A DNA stretch of 64,000 nucleotides from SHVO01 sp041905525 (GTDB lineage: Bacteria; Pseudomonadota; Alphaproteobacteria; Rhodospirillales; Rhodospirillaceae). The position numbers were made by a program, and so were the translations under genes. Location of the stretch: contig JAYRKY010000015.1 of NCBI GenBank assembly GCA_041905525.1, forward strand, positions 16,770 to 80,769. Reading direction: 5' to 3'. The notes below the pieces were generated by a model. It ran no database searches. It saw nothing but the letters and a program-made list of their open reading frames with translations, and was not told the DNA's origin. How positions within the stretch are numbered: the stretch's first letter is position 1; each line of letters starts with the position of its first letter. Below, one piece after another: positions 16,515 through 25,136 of this stretch.

Positions 16515-17852
16515 ATGGACGGCTTGAATAGACGGCGTGTGCTGCGCGGTATGTTGAACGGGGGAGCGGTGACCGTCGGCATTCCGCTGCTGAATTATTT
16601 CCTCAATGGAAACGGCAACGCCATGGCCGACGGCTCGGCGATGCCGGTGCGCTTCGGAACATGGTTCTGGGGCTGCGGTATGAACGAAAAGCTGTTCGTG
16701 CCCAAGAAGATCGGCGCGAATTACGAACTGCCCGAGGAAATCAGCGCGCTGCGGAACGTGAAGCAGCATGTGAATGTCTTCTCCGGCTACAACGCGTTCA
16801 AGGACACGGCGCCCAATCTCTGTCACTACACGGCCTGGATCTGCAACCGCACCGGCCAAGCGCCCGAGAGCGGCGATCACCGGCCCGGCGAAACGATCGA
16901 TGTGACGATCGCGAAGAAGATCGGCCGCACAACGCGGTTTCAGCAAATCACGGCGACAGCGACCGGCGATGTGCGCAACACGTTCTCGTACGAAAACGCC
17001 AATTCGCCGAACACCGCCGAATGGTCTCCGGTGAACTTCTACACTCGCGTGTTCGGGCCCGATTTCCAGGATCCCAATGCCCCGACCTTCACGCCGAACC
17101 CGCGGACGATGGCGCGGCGAAGCGTCCTGTCCGGTGTCATGGATCAGACCAAGGTCCTGCATGAGAAGGTGGGTGCGGAAGATCGCGCGCGTCTCGATCA
17201 GTACTTCAGCAATCTGCGCGACCTTGAACGGCAGTTCGATCAGCAGCTGACGAAGCCGGAACCGATCGCGGCGTGCAAGCCGGCCGGCAAGCCCGGCGAG
17301 GACCCGAAGACCGGCGGCGATACGACACTGACGTCCATCCGCCACAACATGATGACCGACATTCTGGTGATGGCGGTGGCGTGCGATCAAACGCGTGTTT
17401 TCAACATGTCTTATTCCGCCGCCCAGTCCGCGACCATCAAGGCGGGCTACGAAAAACCGCATCACACGACCACGCACGAAGAGCCGCTGGACGAGAAGCT
17501 TGGCTACCAGCCGATCGTGTCGTGGTTCACGCAGCGTTCGATGGAAAGCTGGGCCTATTTCGTCGAGGCCTTCACGAAGATCAAGGAGGGCGATGGTCTC
17601 CTGCTCGACAATTGCCTGATCTATGGCACGACCGATCAATCGCTCGCGCGCATCCACAGCCTGGACGGCGTTCCGATGTTCACGGCCGGGAAGGCGTCCG
17701 GCAAGGTGAAGACAGGGATGCATGTCGCCGGCGGCGGAACGACGGTGGTCCGCCTCGGCTACACGATCCAAAAGATCTTCGGTCTCGACATCCCGTCGTG
17801 GGGAACGAAGTCGAACAACACGTCCAAGGAGATCGGCGAGATCCTCGTTTAA
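16515..17852 (+). CDS. T1: DUF1552 protein, Tat-exported
   Basis: 445 residues from ATG 16515 with GAGGAGGG upstream; an in-frame start at 16365 only adds a non-family leader. The N-terminus N-R-R-R-V-L-R-G-M-L then a hydrophobic stretch to N-A-M-A-D-G looks like a Tat signal peptide, implying export in folded form. The body is DUF1552: FGTWFWGCGMNEKLFVPK, CHYTAWICN, RVFGPDFQDPNAPTF, ARLDQYFSNLRDLERQFD, VACDQTRVFNM, HTTTHEEPLDEKLGYQ and TDQSLARIHSLDGVP. Where T2-T4 have T-D-H, T1 has T-D-Q. Function is unknown; C-terminal pattern recalls DUF1501/alkaline-phosphatase-like folds (inference). First gene of an R1-R2-H1 unit. Confidence 0.85.
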   Translation: MDGLNRRRVLRGMLNGGAVTVGIPLLNYFLNGNGNAMADGSAMPVRFGTWFWGCGMNEKLFVPKKIGANYELPEEISALRNVKQHVNVFSGYNAFKDTAPNLCHYTAWICNRTGQAPESGDHRPGETIDVTIAKKIGRTTRFQQITATATGDVRNTFSYENANSPNTAEWSPVNFYTRVFGPDFQDPNAPTFTPNPRTMARRSVLSGVMDQTKVLHEKVGAEDRARLDQYFSNLRDLERQFDQQLTKPEPIAACKPAGKPGEDPKTGGDTTLTSIRHNMMTDILVMAVACDQTRVFNMSYSAAQSATIKAGYEKPHHTTTHEEPLDEKLGYQPIVSWFTQRSMESWAYFVEAFTKIKEGDGLLLDNCLIYGTTDQSLARIHSLDGVPMFTAGKASGKVKTGMHVAGGGTTVVRLGYTIQKIFGLDIPSWGTKSNNTSKEIGEILV

Positions 17853-17888
17853 CCGAAGTCGAAGTTCGTTGTCGGGAGGGACAAGGAC

Positions 17889-19256
17889 ATGCGGCCACCG
17901 CGGACAGTAACGATTTTCTCTCTGGCTTTGGCCGCCGCCGTCTGGTCCGGCGCCGCCGCCGCGCAAATGAAGCGCGGCGAGCAGGTCGAGGATTACCAGC
18001 GCCTCCCGCTGCCCCCTGGCATCCAGGTTGTGATCACGGACATTGAAGGTCCCGTGTTCGCGACCGCGGAAGGCAAGACGCTTTATCAGTGGCCGTTCCG
18101 CGCGCTTCGCAACGGTGATGGCGGCGAGCAGAAGGGCAAGCCGACCTGTGACAACACCGTCTATCGTGAAAATGCCGGCCTGATGAGCCCCTATCCCGGG
18201 GGGTTCATTCTGCCGGACGTCGAGAAGCGTTTGTCGTGCGCGCAGCTGTGGCCTCCGGTTCTGGCGCCGGCCGACGGCAAGGCCGTCGACAAGTGGACGG
18301 TCGTGAAACGCCCCGACGGCACGCATCAGTGGGCGTACGACGGCTTCCCCATGTACACCTCCCTCCTGGACAAAAAGCCGGGTGATGTGAACGGCGGCAC
18401 GCGCCGCAGAATCACGGGTGAGGCCGGCGCGCTGCGCGAACCCGTGGGTCCGCCGCCTGTGATTCCGCCGGGCTTTATCGTCATCCAGGTCGCAACGGGA
18501 CGTCTCGTGGCCACGGCCGACCGTTCGTCCGTGTACACCTCGGATCGCGACACGCCGAACAAGTCGAATTGTTATGGCCGCTGCGAAGAGGAGTGGACGC
18601 CTGTCCTCGCGCCGGAATTCGCTAAGCCGCTCGGCGAGTGGGGCATCATTCAGCGCTCGCCCGGCGTCAGACAGTGGACGTTCCGCACGAAGCCGCTTTA
18701 CACCTACGCTTTGTCGCCGGAAGGCCGCAATGCGAGCCTCCAAGGCAGCGATGTACCGGGCTGGCAAAATGTGTACACCCAGCGCGCGCCCAATCCGCCG
18801 AAGAGCTTCACGGTTCAAGATGCGCCGTCGGGGCAGGTGGTCGCCGATAAACAAGGCAAGACGATCTATATCTACAACTGCAACGACGATGCTGTGGACC
18901 AGCAGTCGTGCAATCATCCTGACCTGACGCAGGCCTATCGGATCGCGGTTTGTGGCGGCGGAAGCCAGGAAAAGTGTATGCGCACATTTCCGTATGTAAT
19001 CGCTGAGAAAGACGCCAAGAGCGACAGCCAAGCGTGGAGCATTATCGAGATCGATCCCAAAACGGGGCACCGGGCATCGCCCGGTCAGGCCGATGCCTTA
19101 CGCGTGTGGGCGTTCCGAGACCGGCCCGTCTATACGTTCTATGGCGACAAGGAGCCCGGCGACATCAACGGCGACTCTTGGGGTGAATTCCAAGGTGCGC
19201 GCAACGGCTTCAAGGCGTTCTGGCTGCGCGACGACTACTTCAATAACGCGTCATGA
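17889..19256 (+). CDS. R1: secreted protein with three COG4315-type repeats
   Basis: 455 residues with a signal peptide ending A-A-A-A-Q. Three units of about 120-140 residues follow the COG4315 'secreted repeat of unknown function' plan: G-K-T-L-Y-x-W/Y, a cysteine pair, W-P/T-P-V-L-A-P, a G-x-W or K-W segment, R-P-D-G/S-P-G-V with Q-W, then P-M-Y-T or P-L-Y-T. Unit 1 spans about residues 40-170, unit 2 170-300, unit 3 300-455. K-P-G-D-V-N-G and E-P-G-D-I-N-G close units 1 and 3. Periplasmic or surface-exposed, probably disulfide-bonded. Shares an ATGA with R2, its close paralogue. Biochemical role unknown. Confidence 0.85.
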   Translation: MRPPRTVTIFSLALAAAVWSGAAAAQMKRGEQVEDYQRLPLPPGIQVVITDIEGPVFATAEGKTLYQWPFRALRNGDGGEQKGKPTCDNTVYRENAGLMSPYPGGFILPDVEKRLSCAQLWPPVLAPADGKAVDKWTVVKRPDGTHQWAYDGFPMYTSLLDKKPGDVNGGTRRRITGEAGALREPVGPPPVIPPGFIVIQVATGRLVATADRSSVYTSDRDTPNKSNCYGRCEEEWTPVLAPEFAKPLGEWGIIQRSPGVRQWTFRTKPLYTYALSPEGRNASLQGSDVPGWQNVYTQRAPNPPKSFTVQDAPSGQVVADKQGKTIYIYNCNDDAVDQQSCNHPDLTQAYRIAVCGGGSQEKCMRTFPYVIAEKDAKSDSQAWSIIEIDPKTGHRASPGQADALRVWAFRDRPVYTFYGDKEPGDINGDSWGEFQGARNGFKAFWLRDDYFNNAS

Positions 19257-20647
19257 AGATGCGGGACAGGGTTCCAGGCATGCGCCATCTGCGGAAAGCT
19301 TCGGTGTTGAGCATCGCGGTCGCGCTCCTGGCGGGGGCGGCCGTCGCGCAGTCCGCAAAAGGCACGCCGAAGGAACTGTCGCAACGGGCGGCAATGCCCC
19401 CCGGGATCCAGGTGATGCAGACGGACGAAGAAGGCCCGGTCTTCGCGACGGCGGACGGCAAGACGCTTTACCAGTGGCCCTTCATTCAGTTGCGCAACGG
19501 TGACGCCGGCGACCAGAAGGGCAAACCCACCTGCACCGACACGATCTACAAAGAGAATGCGGGCTTGATGAGTCCGTATCCCGGCGGCTTCATCCTGCCG
19601 GACGCCGACGCCCGCTTGAGCTGTGTGCAATTGTGGCCGCCCCTCTGGGCCGCGGACGGCGCACAGCCCGTGGGCAAATGGACCGTCGTCAAACACCCAA
19701 GCGGGAAAATGCAGTGGGCCTACGACGGCTACCCGATGTACACGTCGCTTCTCGATAAGAAGCCGGGCGATGTGAACGGCGGAACGCGCCGGAGTGCCAG
19801 CCGGGGGAACGCGTCGGGGGCGTTGCGCGAACCGGTCGGGCCGCCGCCTCTCGTTCCGCCAGGATTTATTGTGATCCAAGTCGCTACCGGCCGCTTACTC
19901 GCGACCGCGGACCGGCAGTCGGTCTACACCTGGGATCGCGACGCGCTCAACAAATCAAATTGTTATGACAGATGCGCGGACGAGTGGACGCCGGTCACGG
20001 CGCCGGAGTTCGCCGAGGCGCAAGGGGAGTGGGGCGTCATCCAACGTTCGCCCGGTGTACGGCAATGGACGTTCCGCGGAAAACCCCTGTACACCTACGC
20101 ACTGTCGCCTGAGGGACGAAACGCAAGTCTGCAGGGCAGCGACGTGCCTGGATGGCATAACGTCTACACGCAAGCGACCCCGTTTCCGAGCAAAGACTTC
20201 ACGCTTCAAGACGCGGCTTCGGGGCAGGTGCTTGCGGACCGGAACGGAAAAACGATCTACATTTATAACTGCAACGACGATGCCTGGGATCAACAGGCCT
20301 GCAATCACCCCGATCTGACTCAGGCGTACCGCTTGGCGATTTGCGGCGCTGGCAGTCAGGATAAATGCATGAAGGTCTTCCCCTATGTGCTCGCGGGCGG
20401 GGAGTCGAAGAGCGACAACGCGGCGTGGAGCATCATGGAGATCGATCCGAAAACGGGACGCCGCGCGGCGGCGGGACAGGCGGATGCCCTGCGCGTTTGG
20501 GCGTGGCGCGATCGCCCCGTGTACACCTTTTATCTGGATAAAGAGCCCGGGGACATCAACGGCGATTCCTGGGGCGAGTTCCAAGGCCAGCGCAATGGCT
20601 TCAAGGCGATCTGGTTCCGCGACGATTATTTCAATAACGCATCCTGA
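19253..20647 (+). CDS. R2: secreted three-repeat protein, tandem copy of R1
   Basis: 464 residues, start ATG 19253 overlapping the R1 stop by four bases. It matches R1 along its whole length by eye (for example YPGGFILPDADARLSCVQLW, then YTYALSPEGRNASLQGSDVP, and the same C-terminal R-D-D-Y-F-N-N-A-S), so it arose by tandem duplication. Signal peptide ends A-V-A-Q. The same three COG4315-type units are present; a short insertion (S-A-S-R-G-N-A-S) lies after unit 1. Both copies keep the cysteines and Trp/Tyr core, so both are probably functional. Followed by H1. Confidence 0.85.
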   Translation: MKMRDRVPGMRHLRKASVLSIAVALLAGAAVAQSAKGTPKELSQRAAMPPGIQVMQTDEEGPVFATADGKTLYQWPFIQLRNGDAGDQKGKPTCTDTIYKENAGLMSPYPGGFILPDADARLSCVQLWPPLWAADGAQPVGKWTVVKHPSGKMQWAYDGYPMYTSLLDKKPGDVNGGTRRSASRGNASGALREPVGPPPLVPPGFIVIQVATGRLLATADRQSVYTWDRDALNKSNCYDRCADEWTPVTAPEFAEAQGEWGVIQRSPGVRQWTFRGKPLYTYALSPEGRNASLQGSDVPGWHNVYTQATPFPSKDFTLQDAASGQVLADRNGKTIYIYNCNDDAWDQQACNHPDLTQAYRLAICGAGSQDKCMKVFPYVLAGGESKSDNAAWSIMEIDPKTGRRAAAGQADALRVWAWRDRPVYTFYLDKEPGDINGDSWGEFQGQRNGFKAIWFRDDYFNNAS

Positions 20648-20669
20648 GCGCGTTAGAGGGAGAATGGGA

Positions 20670-21764
20670 ATGACCAAGGCAAAAGCTTTTGCAGCCGCGT
20701 TGAGCGTTACGCTGGGAATGTCCGTGGGATCTGCGGGCGCCGCTTTCGCAGCCGCGGCGACCGATACGCCGCCCGCCGCGCCGGTGAATGGCGTTATTGG
20801 ATATATTCTCACCGACGAAGTGTGGGCCGTTTATCAAACCCCGGAGGGCAAGCAGGAGTGCCCCGAAGGACTGAACGCCTGGGGTCCGCGCGAGCAGTTC
20901 AAGAAGCTGTTCGTGGATGACGGCAAGAAGCGGACGCTGGAGGAAGCGCAACTCGCCTGGGAAGCAAAGATCTGGCATCCCGAAGTGGGCGAAGATCCGT
21001 TCCCGTTCAGAGGGCCCGTCGGCAACGTCTCGTACGGCCTCAATCTCGATGGCCGCATCGACCCGGATGATCAGGTGAGTCCGGACGGCGTCAAAGGGAT
21101 CGACAATCAGCTTTACCGAGCCATCGGCTGCATCGAAGAGTTCCGCGGCCCAACCGGCATTCTGCACTTCCTTGTGAACCGTTATCTGCGCGACTTCGAA
21201 TTCAATCGCGTGCTGATCGAGATTTCGGGCGTCGAGGATATGGTCAATGACCCGCACGTGGACGTCACCATTCTGCGCGGGCGTGACCGCATGATGGCGG
21301 ACGCGACGGGCAACGACATCATTCCCGGCGGTTCGAACCGGGTCGACATGCGCTGGGGCAAAAAATACGTCCAGCGGCTGACAGGCAAGATCGTCGACGG
21401 GGTCCTGACAACGCAGCCGAGCGATGTGACTTTGCCGCACGCCATCTTCAACCAGATTCCAGGTGAAGATCACATGAAGGGCGCGGTGTTCCAATTGAAG
21501 CTAACGCCGGAGCGCGCCGAAGGCCTTCTCGCCGGTTATTCGGATATCGACACCTGGTACCGCCAACTCAATCATTCGTGGTCGACGCATCACCAGAGCT
21601 ACGGCCAGCTGTCCTCGCCATCCTTGTATAAACATCTGCATCGTCTTGCGGACGGTTATCCCGATCCGAAGACGGGAAAGAACACGGCCATCTCGTCGGC
21701 GCTCGCTGTGAAGTTCACGCAAGTCTTCATTCAGCATCCGCCGAAGGAAGTCGCCGCTCGATAA
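20670..21764 (+). CDS. H1: unrecognised exported protein of the cluster
   Basis: 364 residues. ATG 20670 is preferred over 20664 because GAGGG is nine rather than three bases away. Signal peptide to about residue 31 (A-G-A-A-F-A-A). It shares with H2 and H3 an N-terminal x-E-C-P-x-G, a central G-L-N-L-D-G motif followed by G-I-D-N-Q-L-Y-R-A-I-G-C and F-R-G, and a C-terminal LHRLADGYPDPKTGKNTAIS. I do not know this family. It occurs here only beside T, C, R and B genes, so it is likely a dedicated component. The most divergent of the three H copies. A terminator-like hairpin follows. Confidence 0.75.
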   Translation: MTKAKAFAAALSVTLGMSVGSAGAAFAAAATDTPPAAPVNGVIGYILTDEVWAVYQTPEGKQECPEGLNAWGPREQFKKLFVDDGKKRTLEEAQLAWEAKIWHPEVGEDPFPFRGPVGNVSYGLNLDGRIDPDDQVSPDGVKGIDNQLYRAIGCIEEFRGPTGILHFLVNRYLRDFEFNRVLIEISGVEDMVNDPHVDVTILRGRDRMMADATGNDIIPGGSNRVDMRWGKKYVQRLTGKIVDGVLTTQPSDVTLPHAIFNQIPGEDHMKGAVFQLKLTPERAEGLLAGYSDIDTWYRQLNHSWSTHHQSYGQLSSPSLYKHLHRLADGYPDPKTGKNTAISSALAVKFTQVFIQHPPKEVAAR

Positions 21765-21779
21765 CGGGAGCACCTAACG

Positions 21780-21815
21780 CCGCGTCGATGCTGGGAGGCG
21801 TCGGCGCGGGGTTTT
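21780..21815 (+). terminator. terminator-like hairpin after H1
   Basis: CCGCG (21780-21784) pairs with CGCGG (21805-21809), with further imperfect inner pairing, then GG and TTTT. It lies 15 bases past the H1 stop. Confidence 0.5.
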
Positions 21816-21847
21816 ATCCGGCTCAATAATCTGAGGTTTTAATGCAT

Positions 21848-21863
21848 GCGCGCTTAAGTGCGC
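21848..21863. repeat. near-palindrome upstream of TonB receptor B1
   Basis: GCGCGCTT-AAGTGCGC, 7 of 8 pairs match. It lies 136 bases before the B1 start in a gap without genes; possible operator. Confidence 0.3.
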
Positions 21864-21998
21864 GACAAGGAGGTCCCGACAGAGACGATAGGATATCTGA
21901 TCGCTGGGAGGCGATTACCTGCCGACGGGTTCACGCGGACCCGGCGGCTGACATCGAGCCGATCTTTCAAATCCTTATGCATCTAGGGGGGAGTCTCC

Positions 21999-24965
21999 AT
22001 GCTGAAATCCAGTGCTGCCGCAGGCACAGGTCGCCGTAGCGGAATGCGTCCGCATGCAATGACATCCGTGAGCGCGCTCGCGCTGCTCGCGGCGAGCTTC
22101 GCAGGGATACCGAGCGCCAAGGCCCAGACTCCGCCGCCCGCGCAGACGCCCCCGGCTTCGATCGATGAGATTGTCGTTACCGGATCGCGCATCGTGCGCG
22201 ACGGGTATGAAGCCCCGACGCCCGTGACGGTCGTTGGCGTGGAGCAGATTCAGCAGTCAGGCTTCCCGGACCTCTTCAACGCCGTCAGAACGATGCCCGC
22301 GTTCGGAACCTCGGGGGAAGGGACACGCGCCGGCGGAAACTCCGTTTCGTCGGGCCGCCAAGGGCAGAACACCTTCAACCTGCGCAATCTAGGTGAGACG
22401 CGCACACTTTCGCTGTTGAACGGGCATCGCATCGTGTCCTCGGACCTCAATGGCGCCATTGATACGAACGTGTTCCCGCAACCGCTGATCAGCCGCGTCG
22501 ATGTGGTGACAGGCGGCGCGTCCGCGGCCTACGGCTCGGACGCCTTGGCGGGCGTCGTGAACTTCGTCATCGATACCGAGTTCACCGGTGTGAAGGGGGA
22601 GATCTCGAGCGGCATCACGACCTACGGCGACGACTGGACCGGAAAGTCGAGCATTGCGGCCGGTATGCCGTTTGCCGGCGGCCGCGGGCACGTCATCGCC
22701 AGCTACGATTGGAACTTCGATCCGGGCCTTTTCCCGATGAGCGCGCGCGAATGGAATCGCGTGGCGTGGAAGATGCTGACGAACTCAGCCTATGGCACAG
22801 GGCCCGGACAGAGCACCAGCGTTCCGGAGTTTATCATCCGTAGCAATACCGGGCTGATCAACGCGTCGCCGGGCGGCATCATCACCGCCGGGCCGCTCAA
22901 GGGCACGGCCTTCAACAAAGAAGGTGTGCCGTTTCAGTTCATCTATCCGGATGTGCAAGGCGCGGGTTTCATCGCCGGCGGCATGGCGCCCCTCAACGAT
23001 ACCTCGCAGTACTCGCAGAACGTCACCACGCGCAGCCGCCAGGAGAACGTCTTCTTCCGCGCGAGTTACGACCTTGCGGACAACATCACGCTCTTCGGCC
23101 AATTCATCAATCACTACTCGAAGACCGCGGGGCTTTCGAAGCTTGACGACTCTCAGGGTAACCTGACGATCCGCGCCGACAATCCGTTCATCCCGGCCGA
23201 CGTGGCGGGGCGCATGACGGCGCTGGGGCTCACCTCCTTCACCATGGGGTCGTTCAATCTCGATATCCCGAACCTTTCCTCCGACTTCAAGCGGCGAACC
23301 TGGGTTTATTCGTTGGGCCTCGAAGGCACAGCGAACGTTATGGACAAGGAATGGACATGGGAACTCTTTGGGCAATACAGCCTTGCGAAAAACAATCTGC
23401 GTGTCGCGACGCGGAATAACGTGCTGTTCCCGAGAGCCGTGGACGCGGTTCGCAATGCAAATGGCGCCATTGTCTGCCGCGTGAACGCGGATGCCGATCC
23501 GGCCAATGACGATCCGCGCTGCCTTGCCTACAATCCCTTCGGGTGGGGTAAGAACGACACGGCTGTCATCAAGTATGTGAAGGGCACGACTCACCGCCTT
23601 CAGGACAACTCCGAAAAGCTGATCGAATTCTCCACAAGCGGCGAACCGTTCGAATTGTGGGCGGGCCCCGTGTCCGTGGCCATGGGCGGCAGTTGGCGTG
23701 AGGAGAAGGTGGTCGACCCGAACTTCGGCCCGAACGCATACGACCCTGTTTCTCTGACCCGTCCGTTCAGCGCCGGCAATTATCTTCCCACGAACGGCAA
23801 ATACAGTGTCACGGAAGGCTTCATTGAAACGGTTGTGCCCCTGGCGAAGGATGAAACGTGGGCGCGATCGCTCGAATTGAACGCGGCCGCGCGCGCCACC
23901 GACTATTCCACAGCGGGTTATGTCACGACGTATAAGGTTGGTCTGACCTACAGTCCGATCGACGACATTCGCCTGCGTGGAACCTTGTCGCGTGACATCC
24001 GCGCTCCGAACCTCGGTGAAATCTTCGCGACCGGGACCGGCGGCCAGGCCGGCGGGATCCGCGATCCGTTCAACGGAAACCAGACCGCCGGTCTGTTCCT
24101 GACGGAGACCGTCGGCAATCCCAGCCTCACGCCCGAGAAGGCGGACACCTTGGGACTGGGTATCGTTCTGCAGCCGACGTTCCTGCCGGGCTTCTCGGCG
24201 GCGGTCGACTACTACTCGATCGACATCAAGGGCGCGATCCAGACGGTGAATGCACAGACGACGCTTGATTTGTGCTTCATCGGCCAGACCGCGCTTTGCC
24301 GAAACATCCAGCGCGGGCCGGCGACGCCCACCAATCCCGCAGGCACCATTATCCTTGTGACCTCGCGCCCGACAAACTACGCGTTCAATCTCACGCGCGG
24401 GCTCGACTTCGAGGCGACTTACACAACCAACCTCGACGAGTGGATGGATGGCTGGTCGGGCAGCATTATGTTGCGCGGTCTCGCCGCGCATGTGATTGAG
24501 TCCACGTCCGACGACGGTCTCAACCCGCCCCAGAATGTCGCCGGCAATAACAGCAATACGAATCCGGGCCCGCCGTATTGGAAGTTCTTCCTCACCGCGA
24601 ATTACGCGCTCGATCCGCTCACGGTCGGCTTGACCGCGCGCGGCGTGAGCTCGGGGAACTACGGCCCGTTATACGTGAGACAGTCTTGCACCAGCGGGTG
24701 CCCGGTCTCGACGCCGTTCCAGCGGACGCTCGATAACAATTATATCGCCGGCCAGTGGCTCTACGACGTCAACTTCAACTTCCGTTTCCTCCACAAGGAC
24801 CAGGGCCTGGTGGACGCTGATGCGTTCCTGGTGGTGTCAAATATCCTGAACTCCGATCCGCCGGTCGTCGCAACCTCGTCGCCGGAGTATTGGCACCGCA
24901 CGAACAGCCTTCTGTACGATGTGCTGGGGCGTGCATTCCGGGCCGGGGTCCGGTTCAAATACTAG
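21999..24965 (+). CDS. B1: TonB-dependent outer-membrane receptor
   Basis: 988 residues from ATG 21999 with AGGGGGGAG five bases ahead. Signal peptide ends I-P-S-A-K-A-Q. The TonB box/plug start is D-E-I-V-V-T-G-S-R-I; plug landmarks are NTFNLRNLGETRTLSLLNG and VDVVTGGASAAYGSDALAGV; the barrel ends R-A-G-V-R-F-K-Y with a terminal aromatic. It should import or capture a ligand too large for porins using TonB energy; the ligand is unknown. No FecR/STN signalling extension, so it does not regulate itself that way. It lies between H1 and C1, each in its own transcription unit. Paralogue of B2. Confidence 0.93.
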   Translation: MLKSSAAAGTGRRSGMRPHAMTSVSALALLAASFAGIPSAKAQTPPPAQTPPASIDEIVVTGSRIVRDGYEAPTPVTVVGVEQIQQSGFPDLFNAVRTMPAFGTSGEGTRAGGNSVSSGRQGQNTFNLRNLGETRTLSLLNGHRIVSSDLNGAIDTNVFPQPLISRVDVVTGGASAAYGSDALAGVVNFVIDTEFTGVKGEISSGITTYGDDWTGKSSIAAGMPFAGGRGHVIASYDWNFDPGLFPMSAREWNRVAWKMLTNSAYGTGPGQSTSVPEFIIRSNTGLINASPGGIITAGPLKGTAFNKEGVPFQFIYPDVQGAGFIAGGMAPLNDTSQYSQNVTTRSRQENVFFRASYDLADNITLFGQFINHYSKTAGLSKLDDSQGNLTIRADNPFIPADVAGRMTALGLTSFTMGSFNLDIPNLSSDFKRRTWVYSLGLEGTANVMDKEWTWELFGQYSLAKNNLRVATRNNVLFPRAVDAVRNANGAIVCRVNADADPANDDPRCLAYNPFGWGKNDTAVIKYVKGTTHRLQDNSEKLIEFSTSGEPFELWAGPVSVAMGGSWREEKVVDPNFGPNAYDPVSLTRPFSAGNYLPTNGKYSVTEGFIETVVPLAKDETWARSLELNAAARATDYSTAGYVTTYKVGLTYSPIDDIRLRGTLSRDIRAPNLGEIFATGTGGQAGGIRDPFNGNQTAGLFLTETVGNPSLTPEKADTLGLGIVLQPTFLPGFSAAVDYYSIDIKGAIQTVNAQTTLDLCFIGQTALCRNIQRGPATPTNPAGTIILVTSRPTNYAFNLTRGLDFEATYTTNLDEWMDGWSGSIMLRGLAAHVIESTSDDGLNPPQNVAGNNSNTNPGPPYWKFFLTANYALDPLTVGLTARGVSSGNYGPLYVRQSCTSGCPVSTPFQRTLDNNYIAGQWLYDVNFNFRFLHKDQGLVDADAFLVVSNILNSDPPVVATSSPEYWHRTNSLLYDVLGRAFRAGVRFKY

Positions 24966-24978
24966 GATCGTGCTCGGG

Positions 24979-25004
24979 CGAGGGAGCCGTCCGCGGCTCC
25001 CTCG
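24979..25004 (+). terminator. strong hairpin after B1
   Basis: An 11-bp perfect stem CGAGGGAGCCG / CGGCTCCCTCG with a four-base loop, 14 bases past the B1 stop. The T tract is short, so termination may be partial. Confidence 0.5.
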
Positions 25005-25136
25005 TTCCCGCGCGGAAAGGCCCGTATTTCGCGCCAAAGATGCCGATCAGGACTGTGTTACCGGGCGTATTTCGGCTGTCCGCGACGCGGGCGGTTGGTT
25101 AAGATAATGACGCGTCGTTGTGGAGGAGGAACGTTG

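Noticed and set aside
16149..19070. 973-codon open frame on the minus strand
   Set aside because: It lies antisense to T1 and R1, whose signal peptides, domain motifs and ribosome sites are clear. The minus product is Arg/His-rich without motifs, as expected from high-GC complement frames.
21842..22039. 65-codon plus-strand frame before TonB receptor B1
   Set aside because: No ribosome site, no recognisable features, and it overlaps the B1 start; more likely untranslated leader.
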